Source of the DNA: Scytonema sp035967975
GTDB taxonomy: Bacteria > Cyanobacteriota > Cyanobacteriia > Cyanobacteriales > Nostocaceae
Length of the DNA stretch: 64,000 bases
NCBI GenBank assembly: GCA_035967975.1
Contig: JAWQFQ010000005.1
Location: 1 to 64,000 of the forward strand
Direction of reading: 5' to 3'
A program made the position numbers and the translations under genes. The notes under the pieces are model-generated. The model saw only the letters and a list, made by a program, of their open reading frames with translations. It did not search any database and was not told the DNA's origin. How positions within the stretch are numbered: position 1 is the first letter of the stretch; every line of letters starts with the position of its first letter. Shown in pieces: positions 42,877-51,938 of this stretch.

Positions 42877-45483
42877 GTGACTGTTGAACGAGTGACTGCA
42901 CAACTAAACGTACAATTTGGCGATCGCTTCTTGGTGCTTTACGGGGCAAATACCAACGATACTTTCTGCACGCCGGATTTGCAATTACAAAACATCGAAC
43001 AGGTTGTACATCAATATTTACAAGATTTTGGTTACGAGCGAATTTTATTTTACACTGGTATTAACAAACTTTACTTTCTCGATCCTCAATCGCGGGATAA
43101 CTGTCTCCCACGTTCAGCATCAGCACCTCCTAAAGACCCCAATCGTCTGCGAGTTACACCCGGTCCTTTAGGGAACAAGCGCGGTCTTCTACCTCGAAAA
43201 GCCACAGAACAAGCACCTCATACTCCTACAGAGCCTCAAGTTCCACCAACTCCCAGGCTGCAAGATGTCAGTATCTTGCCTCACTTTGAAGCAGCCATGC
43301 GTCACGAAAAGCAGAAGTGCGCGATCGTCTTTTCTCAAGCACAAGACTTGAGACAATTTGACAACGTGCGAGAACTTTTTGGACGCATGGAAGAATGGTT
43401 ACGTCTTCCTCCTACCAATCCTAATATCTGCATCCTCATTTTTCACCACGAAACTCTCTTTGACCAAGGAAGAAACAGAGGTTTGCAGAGTTTTTGTGAT
43501 GATATGGGCTTTTCTCTACTATCGAACATCATAGCAAACCGCGACCCCTCTAACAGTCAATCGTTTAACATTTGCTACATTGGTTCGCCAGGAAGAGATG
43601 AAATCCGCGCCTTATGCGATTACTTTAGACTTCAACAAAAGAAAAAAGTAGATTGGCGAACTCTCAATTCTTTGCATAGCTTTTTAGCGGCGGAAAATAA
43701 ATCCCTGAATCACTGGTATGACCAATTTAACGGGAGTAGCGAAATCTCCCTTGCAGAAGCTCGACGGAAGCGATGGCTTTCTGGAAATGTAAGCGATCGC
43801 CCTGCTCTAGAACGCTTGGAGCAAATGATTGGTTTACAAGCAGTCAAAGACACTATTCGTCGCCGCAAACACACGTTAGAAGTTCAGCTACAGCGGATTC
43901 AACAGGGACAATCGGTCGATCCCCCACGCCTGCATCTTGTTTTTAAAGGCAATCCAGGAACAGGTAAAACTACTGTTGCTCGTCTGATTGGAGAAATATA
44001 CCGAGATTTAGGAATATTACAACGGGGACATATTGTTGAAGTTGCAGGACGGGATTTGGTAGCAGGTTATGTCGGTCAGACTCATATCCGCACCACTGAT
44101 ATTATCAACCGCGCCCTTGATGGCGTTTTGTTTATTGATGAAGCTTATACCCTCAGCCAGGGTGGAGACAATGACTTTGGACAAGAAGCAATTGACACCC
44201 TACTGAAGCGCATGGAAGACGATCGCGACCGTTTGGCGGTGATTGTTGCGGGCTATACTGAGCCAATGGAGGAGTTCATTCACTCTAATCCGGGACTTGA
44301 GAGTCGATTTAGAACAGAAATTACCTTTTCAGATTATACCTCTGAAGAACTGCTTTCTATTTTCCGCCAGCAACTCCAGAGAGTGCAATGCGATCTTTCC
44401 CCCGAATTGGAGGACGCACTACCAACACTTTTGACTCGACTCCCTGAAAGTCGTGGCAAGAATTTTGCCAATGCTAGGGAAGTTGAGAATCTATTCACTG
44501 AAATGGATGAGTTGCGATCGCAACGTATAGGAGAACAGAGGCTGGATCTGCTGAAAGAACCGTTTCAATTAGCCGATCTACCCCATAAGTACATACAGTT
44601 GATTGACAGAAAAGACCAAGAAAGTTTAAAAGACCTGTTGCAAGAGTTGGACAGAATGATTGGATTGCACTCTGTTAAAATAGCAATCCACGAGATTGTT
44701 CAAAATCAAGTAGCTAATAAACTTTTACAAGAAAAGAATCCAGCAGCCAGTAGAGAAATTGAAACCCGCCATATGCTATTTACAGGTAATCCGGGTACTG
44801 GTAAAACAACTGTAGCTCGATTGGTGGGAAGAATTTTTAAAGCACTGGGACTGCTTAAACAAGGTCAGTTTGTGGAAGTAGATCGTCGCAGCTTGGTAGC
44901 GGGATACGTAGGACAAACTGCCGAAAAAACAGCTCGTGTTGTAGAATCAGCGCTAGATGGAGTGCTGTTTATTGATGAAGCTTATGCTCTTTCTCGTAGT
45001 GAATCTGGTAATGATTTTGGATCTGAAGCGATAGATACGTTAGTTTCTATGATGGAGAACAACCGCGATCGCTTGGTTGTCATTTTTGCAGGTTACTCCC
45101 GAGAGATGAAACAATTTGTAGGTGCAAACTCCGGTATTGCTTCCCGCATTGGCTATAATATAGAGTTTCCTGACTACACCGGAGAAGAAATGCATCAAAT
45201 TTTTCTATATATGTGCAAGAAAGCAGGGCGTATTTGTCCGCCTGAAGTTTCCGCAAAGATGCAAGAGATATTACTCTCTGAATATAAATTCCGAGGGAAG
45301 AATTTTGGTAATGCACGTGACGTTCGTAATATTTATGAAAAGCTGGTTAAAGCTCAGAAGAGCCGAATTGCTAGCGCTAGTTTAGCTGGACAAGAACCGA
45401 TATCTTTAGAGGAAATGATGACATTTTCTTTGGAAGATGCTAAAGGTGTAGAACAAAAGAAATTAGAAGTAGAGGTTCTCTAA
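42877..45483 (+). CDS. tandem CbxX/CfqX-type AAA+ ATPase
   Basis: 868 residues, GTG start with AGGAGGG 7 bases upstream. Residues 1-300 are an N-terminal region with an alpha/beta fold (FGDRFLVLYGANTNDTF, then KCAIVFSQAQDLRQFD) that itself resembles a nucleotide-binding domain without a P-loop. Two AAA+ modules follow: Walker A at 358-365 and 637-644 (both GNPGTGKT) and Walker B GVLFIDEAYTLSQ and GVLFIDEAYALSR. Each has the CbxX layout of red-type Rubisco activase, SpoVK and EccA, which act as hexameric remodelling motors. Context with GTPases and coiled coils, and no Rubisco genes, argues for a conflict or assembly role. Its C-terminal third was the donor of the chimera at 21342. Confidence 0.9.
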   Translation: MTVERVTAQLNVQFGDRFLVLYGANTNDTFCTPDLQLQNIEQVVHQYLQDFGYERILFYTGINKLYFLDPQSRDNCLPRSASAPPKDPNRLRVTPGPLGNKRGLLPRKATEQAPHTPTEPQVPPTPRLQDVSILPHFEAAMRHEKQKCAIVFSQAQDLRQFDNVRELFGRMEEWLRLPPTNPNICILIFHHETLFDQGRNRGLQSFCDDMGFSLLSNIIANRDPSNSQSFNICYIGSPGRDEIRALCDYFRLQQKKKVDWRTLNSLHSFLAAENKSLNHWYDQFNGSSEISLAEARRKRWLSGNVSDRPALERLEQMIGLQAVKDTIRRRKHTLEVQLQRIQQGQSVDPPRLHLVFKGNPGTGKTTVARLIGEIYRDLGILQRGHIVEVAGRDLVAGYVGQTHIRTTDIINRALDGVLFIDEAYTLSQGGDNDFGQEAIDTLLKRMEDDRDRLAVIVAGYTEPMEEFIHSNPGLESRFRTEITFSDYTSEELLSIFRQQLQRVQCDLSPELEDALPTLLTRLPESRGKNFANAREVENLFTEMDELRSQRIGEQRLDLLKEPFQLADLPHKYIQLIDRKDQESLKDLLQELDRMIGLHSVKIAIHEIVQNQVANKLLQEKNPAASREIETRHMLFTGNPGTGKTTVARLVGRIFKALGLLKQGQFVEVDRRSLVAGYVGQTAEKTARVVESALDGVLFIDEAYALSRSESGNDFGSEAIDTLVSMMENNRDRLVVIFAGYSREMKQFVGANSGIASRIGYNIEFPDYTGEEMHQIFLYMCKKAGRICPPEVSAKMQEILLSEYKFRGKNFGNARDVRNIYEKLVKAQKSRIASASLAGQEPISLEEMMTFSLEDAKGVEQKKLEVEVL

Positions 45484-45495
45484 AGATAGGATTTT

Positions 45496-46380
45496 ATGTT
45501 AAATTGTCCAATTTGTCAACTTCAATATGTGGAAAAGCAAGCCCAATTTTGCACTAGCTGTGGCTGGAATTTAAAACCTTATCCTTTGTCCATAGGTGAA
45601 ATTCCTCAAGAGTTTCAGGAAAAGCAAAAAATTCAATTAGATTGGGCACAAAAGATATGGGGTCAGGTTAAGCAACAAGTTGCTGAAACTCAAAAGCAAG
45701 CTGTACAAATAGAGCAAAGTTTATCGGAAATAGAATCTATAAAAACACAGGCTCATCAAGAGCGCGTTCACTTAGAAGAAGAACTTTCCCAAGCACGAAC
45801 TCAAATAGAACAACTTAAGCAAGATAAAGGACTTCAAGATGTTACATTAACACAGATCCAAACTCGATTTTCCACTCTTCAATCTGAAGTTCAATCTTTG
45901 AAACAACACTTGGATCGGACTCAGACTGAATTGACACATTCTCAAGAAGAACAAGTAAAATTGAAAACTCAGTTGCAACAGGCTGATGCAGAAAAGTCTC
46001 AGCTTCAGCTAGAAAAACAGAAACTGACAAAGGAGTTAACGCAGGTTAGCCAAGAGCGATCGCAATTAAAAACTGATTTAGCCCAAATCAAGCATAGAAA
46101 TACTGAGCTACAATCTCAAATTTCTCAAGTTCAATCGCAACTGAATTTAGCTCATAACAAGTCCTCCAGGTTGGAATTAGATTTAGAAAAAGCACAACAA
46201 GCTCAGTCAGCACTGCAAAATGAATTATCTCTATTTCAAGAAAAATTAAAAAGGTCTAGTCAAGAAATAGAAAACCTACAGTCAAAACTCTCTAGTGCTG
46301 GAATACCGCTACCTAAACAAGATCCTTTTAACCCTCGGGGTTGGGGTACTCCCCATAAACAAGATCCTTTTAACCCTTAG
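45496..46380 (+). CDS. zinc ribbon-coiled coil protein
   Basis: 294 residues, 12 bases after the AAA+ gene. Ribbon Cys4, Cys7, Cys19, Cys22 with GWN and KPYP. Then comes the amphipathic helix (KIQLDWAQKIW) and a long Gln/Glu/Leu coiled coil (about 55-270). The C-terminus has a duplicated KQDPFNP box (two copies in the last 21 residues), a short linear motif that could dock a partner. It plays the same positional part here as the ribbon protein that leads the Hsp70 operon. This gene is exactly what was deleted from the collapsed copy at 21.8 kb. Confidence 0.8.
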   Translation: MLNCPICQLQYVEKQAQFCTSCGWNLKPYPLSIGEIPQEFQEKQKIQLDWAQKIWGQVKQQVAETQKQAVQIEQSLSEIESIKTQAHQERVHLEEELSQARTQIEQLKQDKGLQDVTLTQIQTRFSTLQSEVQSLKQHLDRTQTELTHSQEEQVKLKTQLQQADAEKSQLQLEKQKLTKELTQVSQERSQLKTDLAQIKHRNTELQSQISQVQSQLNLAHNKSSRLELDLEKAQQAQSALQNELSLFQEKLKRSSQEIENLQSKLSSAGIPLPKQDPFNPRGWGTPHKQDPFNP

Positions 46381-46432
46381 AATACTCTCTTCCCTAAACT
46401 TTAGTACATAAGTTAATTTTAAGGTAAAATTT

Positions 46433-48634
46433 ATGGACAAAAGCGCACAAATTGCCAGAATTATTGAGAAACGTCGCCCTCTAGTTCAAAAAATTGAACT
46501 CGTAGAAGCAAATTTGAGGTCTGTTGACTCAGCCATTCGGGTGCTGGAATCTCATTGCAATAATTTGCTAACACGCATAGACGATCCAACAGTTGTCAGG
46601 AACTTGCGGGATATCCATTTTGCAAAAATTCAATCAAAGATTGCAGTCGAACAAGAAGCGATCGCCAAACTCAAAGCACGTTTTGCCCGTGATACCCTTA
46701 ACATTGGGGTAGTTGGACGTGCCGGTCAAGGGAAAAGCCGCTTTCTACAAAGTTTGACAGGATTGAGCGATGAAGAAATTCCAGATGGTAAACTTAATAA
46801 CTGTACAGGAGTACGTAGTACTATTCAACACAATTCCAATATAGAAACATACGGTGAAGTTTGGTTTCATACAGAGCGGTCATTCCTTGATGAAGTTATT
46901 TACCCTTACTACGACCAGCTCCAATTAGGGGCTAAGCCACTTACAGTGGATGAGTTTGCTATTAAGGCGCTACCGTCCTTACCAAACACTTTTAGTGGTT
47001 TAGCTGAACCGGGAGCTATGTATGCACGGCTTGTCAAAGCTCATGAGAATCTTGATAAATACCGCAACTTGTTAGGAGCGTCTTCTCCTCGCCGCATTGA
47101 CAAAGGACAAATCCGGGGCTATGTAGCACAAACCAGCGTCGATGGTAGACCTATCTTTTTTAACTATTTAGCAGTGCAGGAAGTCAAAATTGTTTGTTCC
47201 TTTCCCAATACAGCTGTAGAAAAGGTTGCGTTGATCGATCTTCCAGGGTTAGGAGATACAGCTCTTGGCGACAAAGAACGACTCAAAAAAACTTTAGGAC
47301 AGGATGCCGATTTTGTTTTATTTTTGTATATGCCTCAAATTGGCAAAAGATTGTGGGAAGATGTGGATGTGCAACTTTATGACACAGCTCGCTCAGCCCT
47401 AGTGGAGCTACCTATTGAAAAGTGGTCATTAATGCTCCTCAATCGAACAGCAGGAGGAGAATACAGCGATAATTTGGAATACTGTCAGGAAGCGGCTCGC
47501 ACTATTGCCGAAAAACATATTGTTGTTAAAGAGCATATCATTGCTAACTGTGCTGACTCAGAAGAAGCTAGTCAAGTGCTCGATAGAGTACTTGCTTACC
47601 TAGAAGACAACATTATCGCTTTGGACGAGCAATATCTTTCTGCTAGTAAAGCAAATCGGATTACCCTTCAAAGTGAAATTAAGGCTGTGTTAGATAAAGC
47701 TCGCAATGCTTTAGGTGTTACTCATAGCGATCGCTGGTATCGAGAATTTGTATCCTTATTCAACAGGTTTTGGAAAGATATTACGGGGGGTTTGAACAGA
47801 CTTCTTGATGAACTTAATCGTTCTCGTGATGATGAAGACGCTGAATTTCACAAGCGAATTGATGATGTTGTTCAATTTTGTCTGACAAATACTGGCATAC
47901 CCTTAGATGCTAACAGTGAAGAAGCAAGAAGACTGATTGAAGAACTAAACTATGACCTAGGTGCTTACGGTAAGACTTACTTTGAGTACATGAATCGTTT
48001 GCGAACATACTTGTCGCGGCAATTCTTAAGTTTAGATGATGCGTTAAAGTATTCCGTAGAAAAGGCAAAAAACCGCGTTGCAGATGTACTCATAAGCAAA
48101 GGACGTTTGGGTGGGCTAATCCAGGAGCAGGGTTCTGAGTTTTTCATGAAAGTAACAGAGTTAATACCTGAGGATTTGAAAACACTCAAGCAAGGATTTC
48201 AAATTCTCGCAACTTTTGAAATTTCCTATCGGGGACTAATCCAGCACCGGATTCGCCAACATTTAGATGAATTAACTCCAAACAGAAATATAGATTTGCC
48301 ATTTGATGCAACTCTCACACCAGAGCAGATACAAATTAATATCCTTGAAGCTCTTGATGAATTCTACAAAGCGGCTGTTCGCAGATGCGAAAATGCTCTC
48401 AGAAACTTCCTGTCTGAACCAAATCAAGCGGCGTTTGCAATGGTTGAAGAGTTTGTCGATCAGGTGTTGCGTGCAGAAGGTGTACAAGATGAGTGGCGTG
48501 TATTTCTTGAGGAAATGCGCTCAGAAATTTGGCCCAATGAATTTGACCGCTTGGGTGAACGCACGCGCTTGCGACAAGAATGGCTTCATGTGGTGGAACA
48601 AGCTACTGTAGCTAACCAATTAGACACGATTTAA
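46433..48634 (+). CDS. large dynamin-like GTPase
   Basis: 733 residues. Residues 1-85 are helical. The G domain has P-loop GRAGQGKS at 95-102, switch-I threonines near 115 (NCTGVRST), G3 DLPGLGD (about 275) and a G4 position reading LLNRTAGG instead of N/TKxD, so guanine specificity may be altered. The rest (about 390-733) is a helical stalk with charged and hydrophobic heptads, without a membrane segment. Likely a dynamin-superfamily member acting with the small GTPase encoded 32 bases downstream. Confidence 0.8.
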   Translation: MDKSAQIARIIEKRRPLVQKIELVEANLRSVDSAIRVLESHCNNLLTRIDDPTVVRNLRDIHFAKIQSKIAVEQEAIAKLKARFARDTLNIGVVGRAGQGKSRFLQSLTGLSDEEIPDGKLNNCTGVRSTIQHNSNIETYGEVWFHTERSFLDEVIYPYYDQLQLGAKPLTVDEFAIKALPSLPNTFSGLAEPGAMYARLVKAHENLDKYRNLLGASSPRRIDKGQIRGYVAQTSVDGRPIFFNYLAVQEVKIVCSFPNTAVEKVALIDLPGLGDTALGDKERLKKTLGQDADFVLFLYMPQIGKRLWEDVDVQLYDTARSALVELPIEKWSLMLLNRTAGGEYSDNLEYCQEAARTIAEKHIVVKEHIIANCADSEEASQVLDRVLAYLEDNIIALDEQYLSASKANRITLQSEIKAVLDKARNALGVTHSDRWYREFVSLFNRFWKDITGGLNRLLDELNRSRDDEDAEFHKRIDDVVQFCLTNTGIPLDANSEEARRLIEELNYDLGAYGKTYFEYMNRLRTYLSRQFLSLDDALKYSVEKAKNRVADVLISKGRLGGLIQEQGSEFFMKVTELIPEDLKTLKQGFQILATFEISYRGLIQHRIRQHLDELTPNRNIDLPFDATLTPEQIQINILEALDEFYKAAVRRCENALRNFLSEPNQAAFAMVEEFVDQVLRAEGVQDEWRVFLEEMRSEIWPNEFDRLGERTRLRQEWLHVVEQATVANQLDTI

Positions 48635-48666
48635 TTCACATTAACTTATCATAGGAGAACAATCGG

Positions 48667-49656
48667 ATGCAAGAACTCCAAATCACAATGCTTGGTGCAA
48701 GTGGAGTGGGCAAAACTAGTCTTTTGACAGCAATTTACGAACAGTTTGAGAGTACCATTGGTCGTGCCAACCTCCAGCTTACACCGGACGATGAAAGCTC
48801 AGCAATTCTTCAAAAGCGATTAGCTGAATTGAAAAATCTCTCTACAGATTTTTTAGCAAGGGGCGGTGTGACAGGGACAGAGGCACCAACAGACTTAAGT
48901 AACTTACGCTCTTTCATTTTCGATCTTGGTGCAAAAGGAAAACTACCATCGCAAAGGCTTCAGTTTCGTGACTACCCTGGCGGTTTCTTAAGTGCCGAAG
49001 CAACAACGGAGCAAAGAGCTTTTGTAAAACAACTTCTCAAAGAATCAGTTGCAGTTCTTCTCACTATAGATGCGGCTGCTTTAATGGAAGAGGACGGTAG
49101 GTGGCACGAACAAGTGAATCGACCTCTCCAAATGACTGATTTGTTTAAAGCAGCATACCAAGACCTTGATTCACCACGGTTGGTGATTCTTGCCCCAGTA
49201 AAGTGTGAAACCTATATGCGAGAACCCAACTCCAGATCCATAGAACTACTGCAAAATATTAAGACTAAGTACGCAAATTTGCTAACTTATTTCAATTCAG
49301 AGCCTTTATTTAATAATGTAGCTGTGGTGATTACCCCAGTACAGACTGTTGGTAGTGTTATTTTCTCACGTATTGAAGAACGGGTTGATGAGCAGGGCAA
49401 GACACAACCACAGTTTTATTTTCGTAAAACACGCTTTAAAGACCCATATCAACCGCGAGATAGCGAACAGCCCCTTCTTTACTTGTTGCGTTTTTTGTTG
49501 AAACTAGACCTTGAAAAAAAACGCTTTGCAGTATCAAAATTTCTCCGCAAGTGGCTAGGTTTAGACCAACCATTTACAGATGCCGTGCAACAGTTGAAAA
49601 TCGGATGCAAAACAACAGCTGGTTTTGCAGTGCTCCAAGGTGAAAGGTGGTTGTAG
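48667..49656 (+). CDS. small Ras-like P-loop GTPase
   Basis: 329 residues, AGGAGAA before ATG 48667. Walker A GASGVGKT lies at 10-17, the G3 strand LQFRDYPGG near 100, and VILAPVKCETY near 175 at the G4 position. The central 120-170 region is helical, and the C-terminal 60 residues are basic. This is a single-domain GTPase of the type paired with larger NTPases in bacterial conflict operons. It probably works as a switch with the dynamin-like protein upstream and the membrane protein downstream (18-base gap). Confidence 0.75.
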   Translation: MQELQITMLGASGVGKTSLLTAIYEQFESTIGRANLQLTPDDESSAILQKRLAELKNLSTDFLARGGVTGTEAPTDLSNLRSFIFDLGAKGKLPSQRLQFRDYPGGFLSAEATTEQRAFVKQLLKESVAVLLTIDAAALMEEDGRWHEQVNRPLQMTDLFKAAYQDLDSPRLVILAPVKCETYMREPNSRSIELLQNIKTKYANLLTYFNSEPLFNNVAVVITPVQTVGSVIFSRIEERVDEQGKTQPQFYFRKTRFKDPYQPRDSEQPLLYLLRFLLKLDLEKKRFAVSKFLRKWLGLDQPFTDAVQQLKIGCKTTAGFAVLQGERWL

Positions 49657-49674
49657 GTAGACGAGGAGACAAAT

Positions 49675-50952
49675 ATGAAAATTTACGTTCAAAGTCGCGG
49701 ACAAAGTCAAGACCAAGACTACTGCTGGATACATATTACTGATAAAGGGCAACAAAAAGAATCGCCTAATCTTCCCAAAGAAGTGATTAATTTAATTGAG
49801 AGCGATGATTTCTCAGTTGTCATTGCCCGCTTTTCAGGTCAATTGCTTTTGCTTATTACTGGGCTTAAGTCTGGTCGTGCGGATTTTCAGAGACGTGTTA
49901 TACGTAACTCAATCGCTTGGTTGGGTCAGGATTCCGATGAACCTCAATTCCGTGGGCTTGCAGCAAATGCCTTACGAGGATTCCTGGCGCGAGATATTGA
50001 TACAATTGTAAAATTTAGCACTATTGAAAAGGAAGGTTTTCAGGCTTCATGGAAAGAAATTCAGCAATTAACAGGTAAAAATAAAGTAGAAAATTTGCCA
50101 CCTGACAGCAAGAGAAAGATAGGAAAAAACTCAGAATTTTTAAGAAAGCAACTTGCTGAGGAATTAGAGAAATGTCAATTGCCACAACAAGAAGGACCTC
50201 TAGTTGTTGTCACTGGAATTAAGGCAAGAGAGACTTTAGAAAAGGCTAGTGTTTGGCGGGGTCTATCAAATTCAGTAGGGACAGAAAATTGGGAAGAAAT
50301 ATCTAACCAAAGACGTAGAAATTCAAATCGTGATAGGAATTGGTTCCCAAATCTTCTAAAATCATCTATCGTCGTTCTTGCAATTGTAGTCTTAGGTACT
50401 GGAATCTTAGTATCATCTGGTACTTTTTCTACTAAATGGCCGCTGGCATCTAATCACAACACGCCCTCCCCTGCTGAAACTGTGACTTCAGCAGCGCCAA
50501 CAGCAACTTCTACACAGCCACCATTTCCTGAACCTATTTCTATAGACTTTAGCTCTGACTCCTCTGGACAACCTTCTGTCTCCATAAATAAACCTATTGT
50601 CTTTAAGGGGAACCTCAAACAGGAAATTAAAACATTAATTATATGTGCTGATGAGAAATATCTACTCGGAATCAGAGAAATTAGTAGCGAAAAACTTCCT
50701 AACGAGAAATGGAAAATTGATTTTAAAAACCATCGATGGAGCTTTGAATATATCAAAGGATTTAATACACCTGGAGAAAAAAATATAAGTACAAAGAATT
50801 CTCAAGAGGTATTAGAAGAAATTGAGAATAAGTTGACAGAGAAGCTAAAACCAAAAGATTGGAAGAATTCGCTATGTCAACAACAGCAAACCACAGACTC
50901 TGTTACTATTCAAGTCAAGTCAACTGAAACAAGCAATGACCTAGGTCAATAA
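49675..50952 (+). CDS. single-pass membrane protein, end of seven-gene run
   Basis: 425 residues. Residues 1-195 are a globular cytoplasmic domain (DDFSVVIARFSGQLLLLITG, AWLGQDSDEPQFRGLAANAL). An Arg-rich stretch (RRRNSNRDRN) precedes the membrane helix at about 228-247 (SSIVVLAIVVLGTGILVSSG). A Pro/Ser/Thr linker (about 255-295) leads to an outer 130-residue domain. The charge distribution puts the C-terminus outside. Probably the membrane signal output or sensor of the GTPase-AAA+ system. No family recognised. Confidence 0.75.
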   Translation: MKIYVQSRGQSQDQDYCWIHITDKGQQKESPNLPKEVINLIESDDFSVVIARFSGQLLLLITGLKSGRADFQRRVIRNSIAWLGQDSDEPQFRGLAANALRGFLARDIDTIVKFSTIEKEGFQASWKEIQQLTGKNKVENLPPDSKRKIGKNSEFLRKQLAEELEKCQLPQQEGPLVVVTGIKARETLEKASVWRGLSNSVGTENWEEISNQRRRNSNRDRNWFPNLLKSSIVVLAIVVLGTGILVSSGTFSTKWPLASNHNTPSPAETVTSAAPTATSTQPPFPEPISIDFSSDSSGQPSVSINKPIVFKGNLKQEIKTLIICADEKYLLGIREISSEKLPNEKWKIDFKNHRWSFEYIKGFNTPGEKNISTKNSQEVLEEIENKLTEKLKPKDWKNSLCQQQQTTDSVTIQVKSTETSNDLGQ

Positions 50953-51180
50953 ACGGATTTCTGCCATTTTTTTACAGGGAGAGTTTAGTAAATTCGGTGA
51001 AAAGAGATCGCGCCTTCAACTAGTTTCTACTATGTATCTTAAACACAATTACTCCCTTTCCGCCATAAGATTACCGATCTTCTTCTCCTCTTTCCTCTGT
51101 GTCCTCTGCGCCTGGAGCGGTTCATTTAATTAGGTATTCTTCTAGCGGGAAGGGAGTAAACGGAAAATATTTTTAAGTTT

Positions 51181-51212
51181 GTAGTTACGCTTTGGCGCTA
51201 AAGCGCAACTAC
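51181..51212. repeat. hairpin element
   Basis: Arms GTAGTTACGCTTT (51181-51193) and AAAGCGCAACTAC (51200-51212) pair with one mismatch and a 6-base loop. A related GCGCTTTAGCGC core occurs near 41196. Confidence 0.6.
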
Positions 51213-51322
51213 GAACATTTTCTATTTTTTCAGTTGAATTACTTAAAAAGTTTTCTCATGGTGCGATCGCTGTTTTATATCTGCTTAAACTACTCCCAAT
51301 ACTGCAATATTTGAGGAAATTG

Positions 51323-51394
51323 TAGGTTGGGCAATTCGTGGGGAAACCCAAAAAATGTCTGTAAATGTTGGGTTTCGTTCCTCAACCCAACCTA
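51323..51394. repeat. nested palindromic element
   Basis: Outer arms TAGGTTGGG (51323-51331) and CCCAACCTA (51386-51394). Inner arms GAAACCCA (51343-51350) and TGGGTTTC (51369-51376). This is a common cyanobacterial dispersed palindrome with a likely cruciform structure. Confidence 0.65.
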
Positions 51395-51435
51395 TGTATT
51401 TTCACATTTTTAGGCTTAACCGACAAGTATTGAAA

Positions 51436-51831
51436 CTACTCCTGAATTCCAAACCAACCACCAGTATCGCCACCAGCCCAACCATCACCTTTGCAAGCTG
51501 GAAAAGTTTGATTGCATAGATATTTGAACTCTTGAGCAGCACTGATATCTTGTCCTTCATAGCCTTTGGGATGAAAGATTCGTCCAATGTATTGCCCTTG
51601 CAATCGGATTTGACCCATCACAAAAATCCCACCACCAACAGAATAAACGCTTCCTTCTTGGTTGTGGCTGTAACAAGCAATGTAGCCGCCATCGTCTCCT
51701 AAGTATTGATTAACAGTAGGCAGTACTCTTTCTTCATACCCTGGTGCTGGCCAATTGACCACCCCTCCTTCTGGTTCAACGTATACTTTAAAATTTTCTG
51801 ATAAAAGGTAATTTGTCGTTTGCACTGTCAT
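51436..51831 (-). CDS. uncharacterised 131-residue protein
   Basis: A Gly-, Tyr- and Trp-rich beta protein (QYLGDDGGYIACYSHNQEGS, GGDTGGWFG end) with three cysteines and no signal peptide. It is read from ATG 51831 and ends just before the spacer palindromes. The nearest neighbour on the same strand is the nSTAND gene 107 bases upstream. I do not recognise the family. It may be a secreted-like or lectin-like small protein, which is speculation. Confidence 0.65.
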   Translation of the reverse strand: MTVQTTNYLLSENFKVYVEPEGGVVNWPAPGYEERVLPTVNQYLGDDGGYIACYSHNQEGSVYSVGGGIFVMGQIRLQGQYIGRIFHPKGYEGQDISAAQEFKYLCNQTFPACKGDGWAGGDTGGWFGIQE

Positions 51832-51938
51832 ATGCTAATTTTTTGTGTGAATATAAGTTGCGAACGTGAAATGCTTACAGGTAACAAGCATTTCACGTTT
51901 GCTCAGTATAAGAGAAATTTGTACTTCCCGCTACAAAA

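Larger units (their letters stand above)
50953..51435. other. gene-free spacer with dispersed repeats
   Basis: 483 bases after the seven-gene run. Contents: a cyanobacterial dispersed motif at 51080-51130 (CTCTGTGTCCTCTGCGCC), a hairpin at 51181-51212 and a nested palindrome at 51323-51394. No ORF with a ribosome site was seen, and no clear terminator. Confidence 0.6.

Noticed and set aside
42877..45483. Rubisco activase (CbbX) function for the tandem AAA+ gene
   Set aside because: The motifs are CbxX-like, but there are two modules, an extra N-terminal region and no carbon-fixation neighbours.
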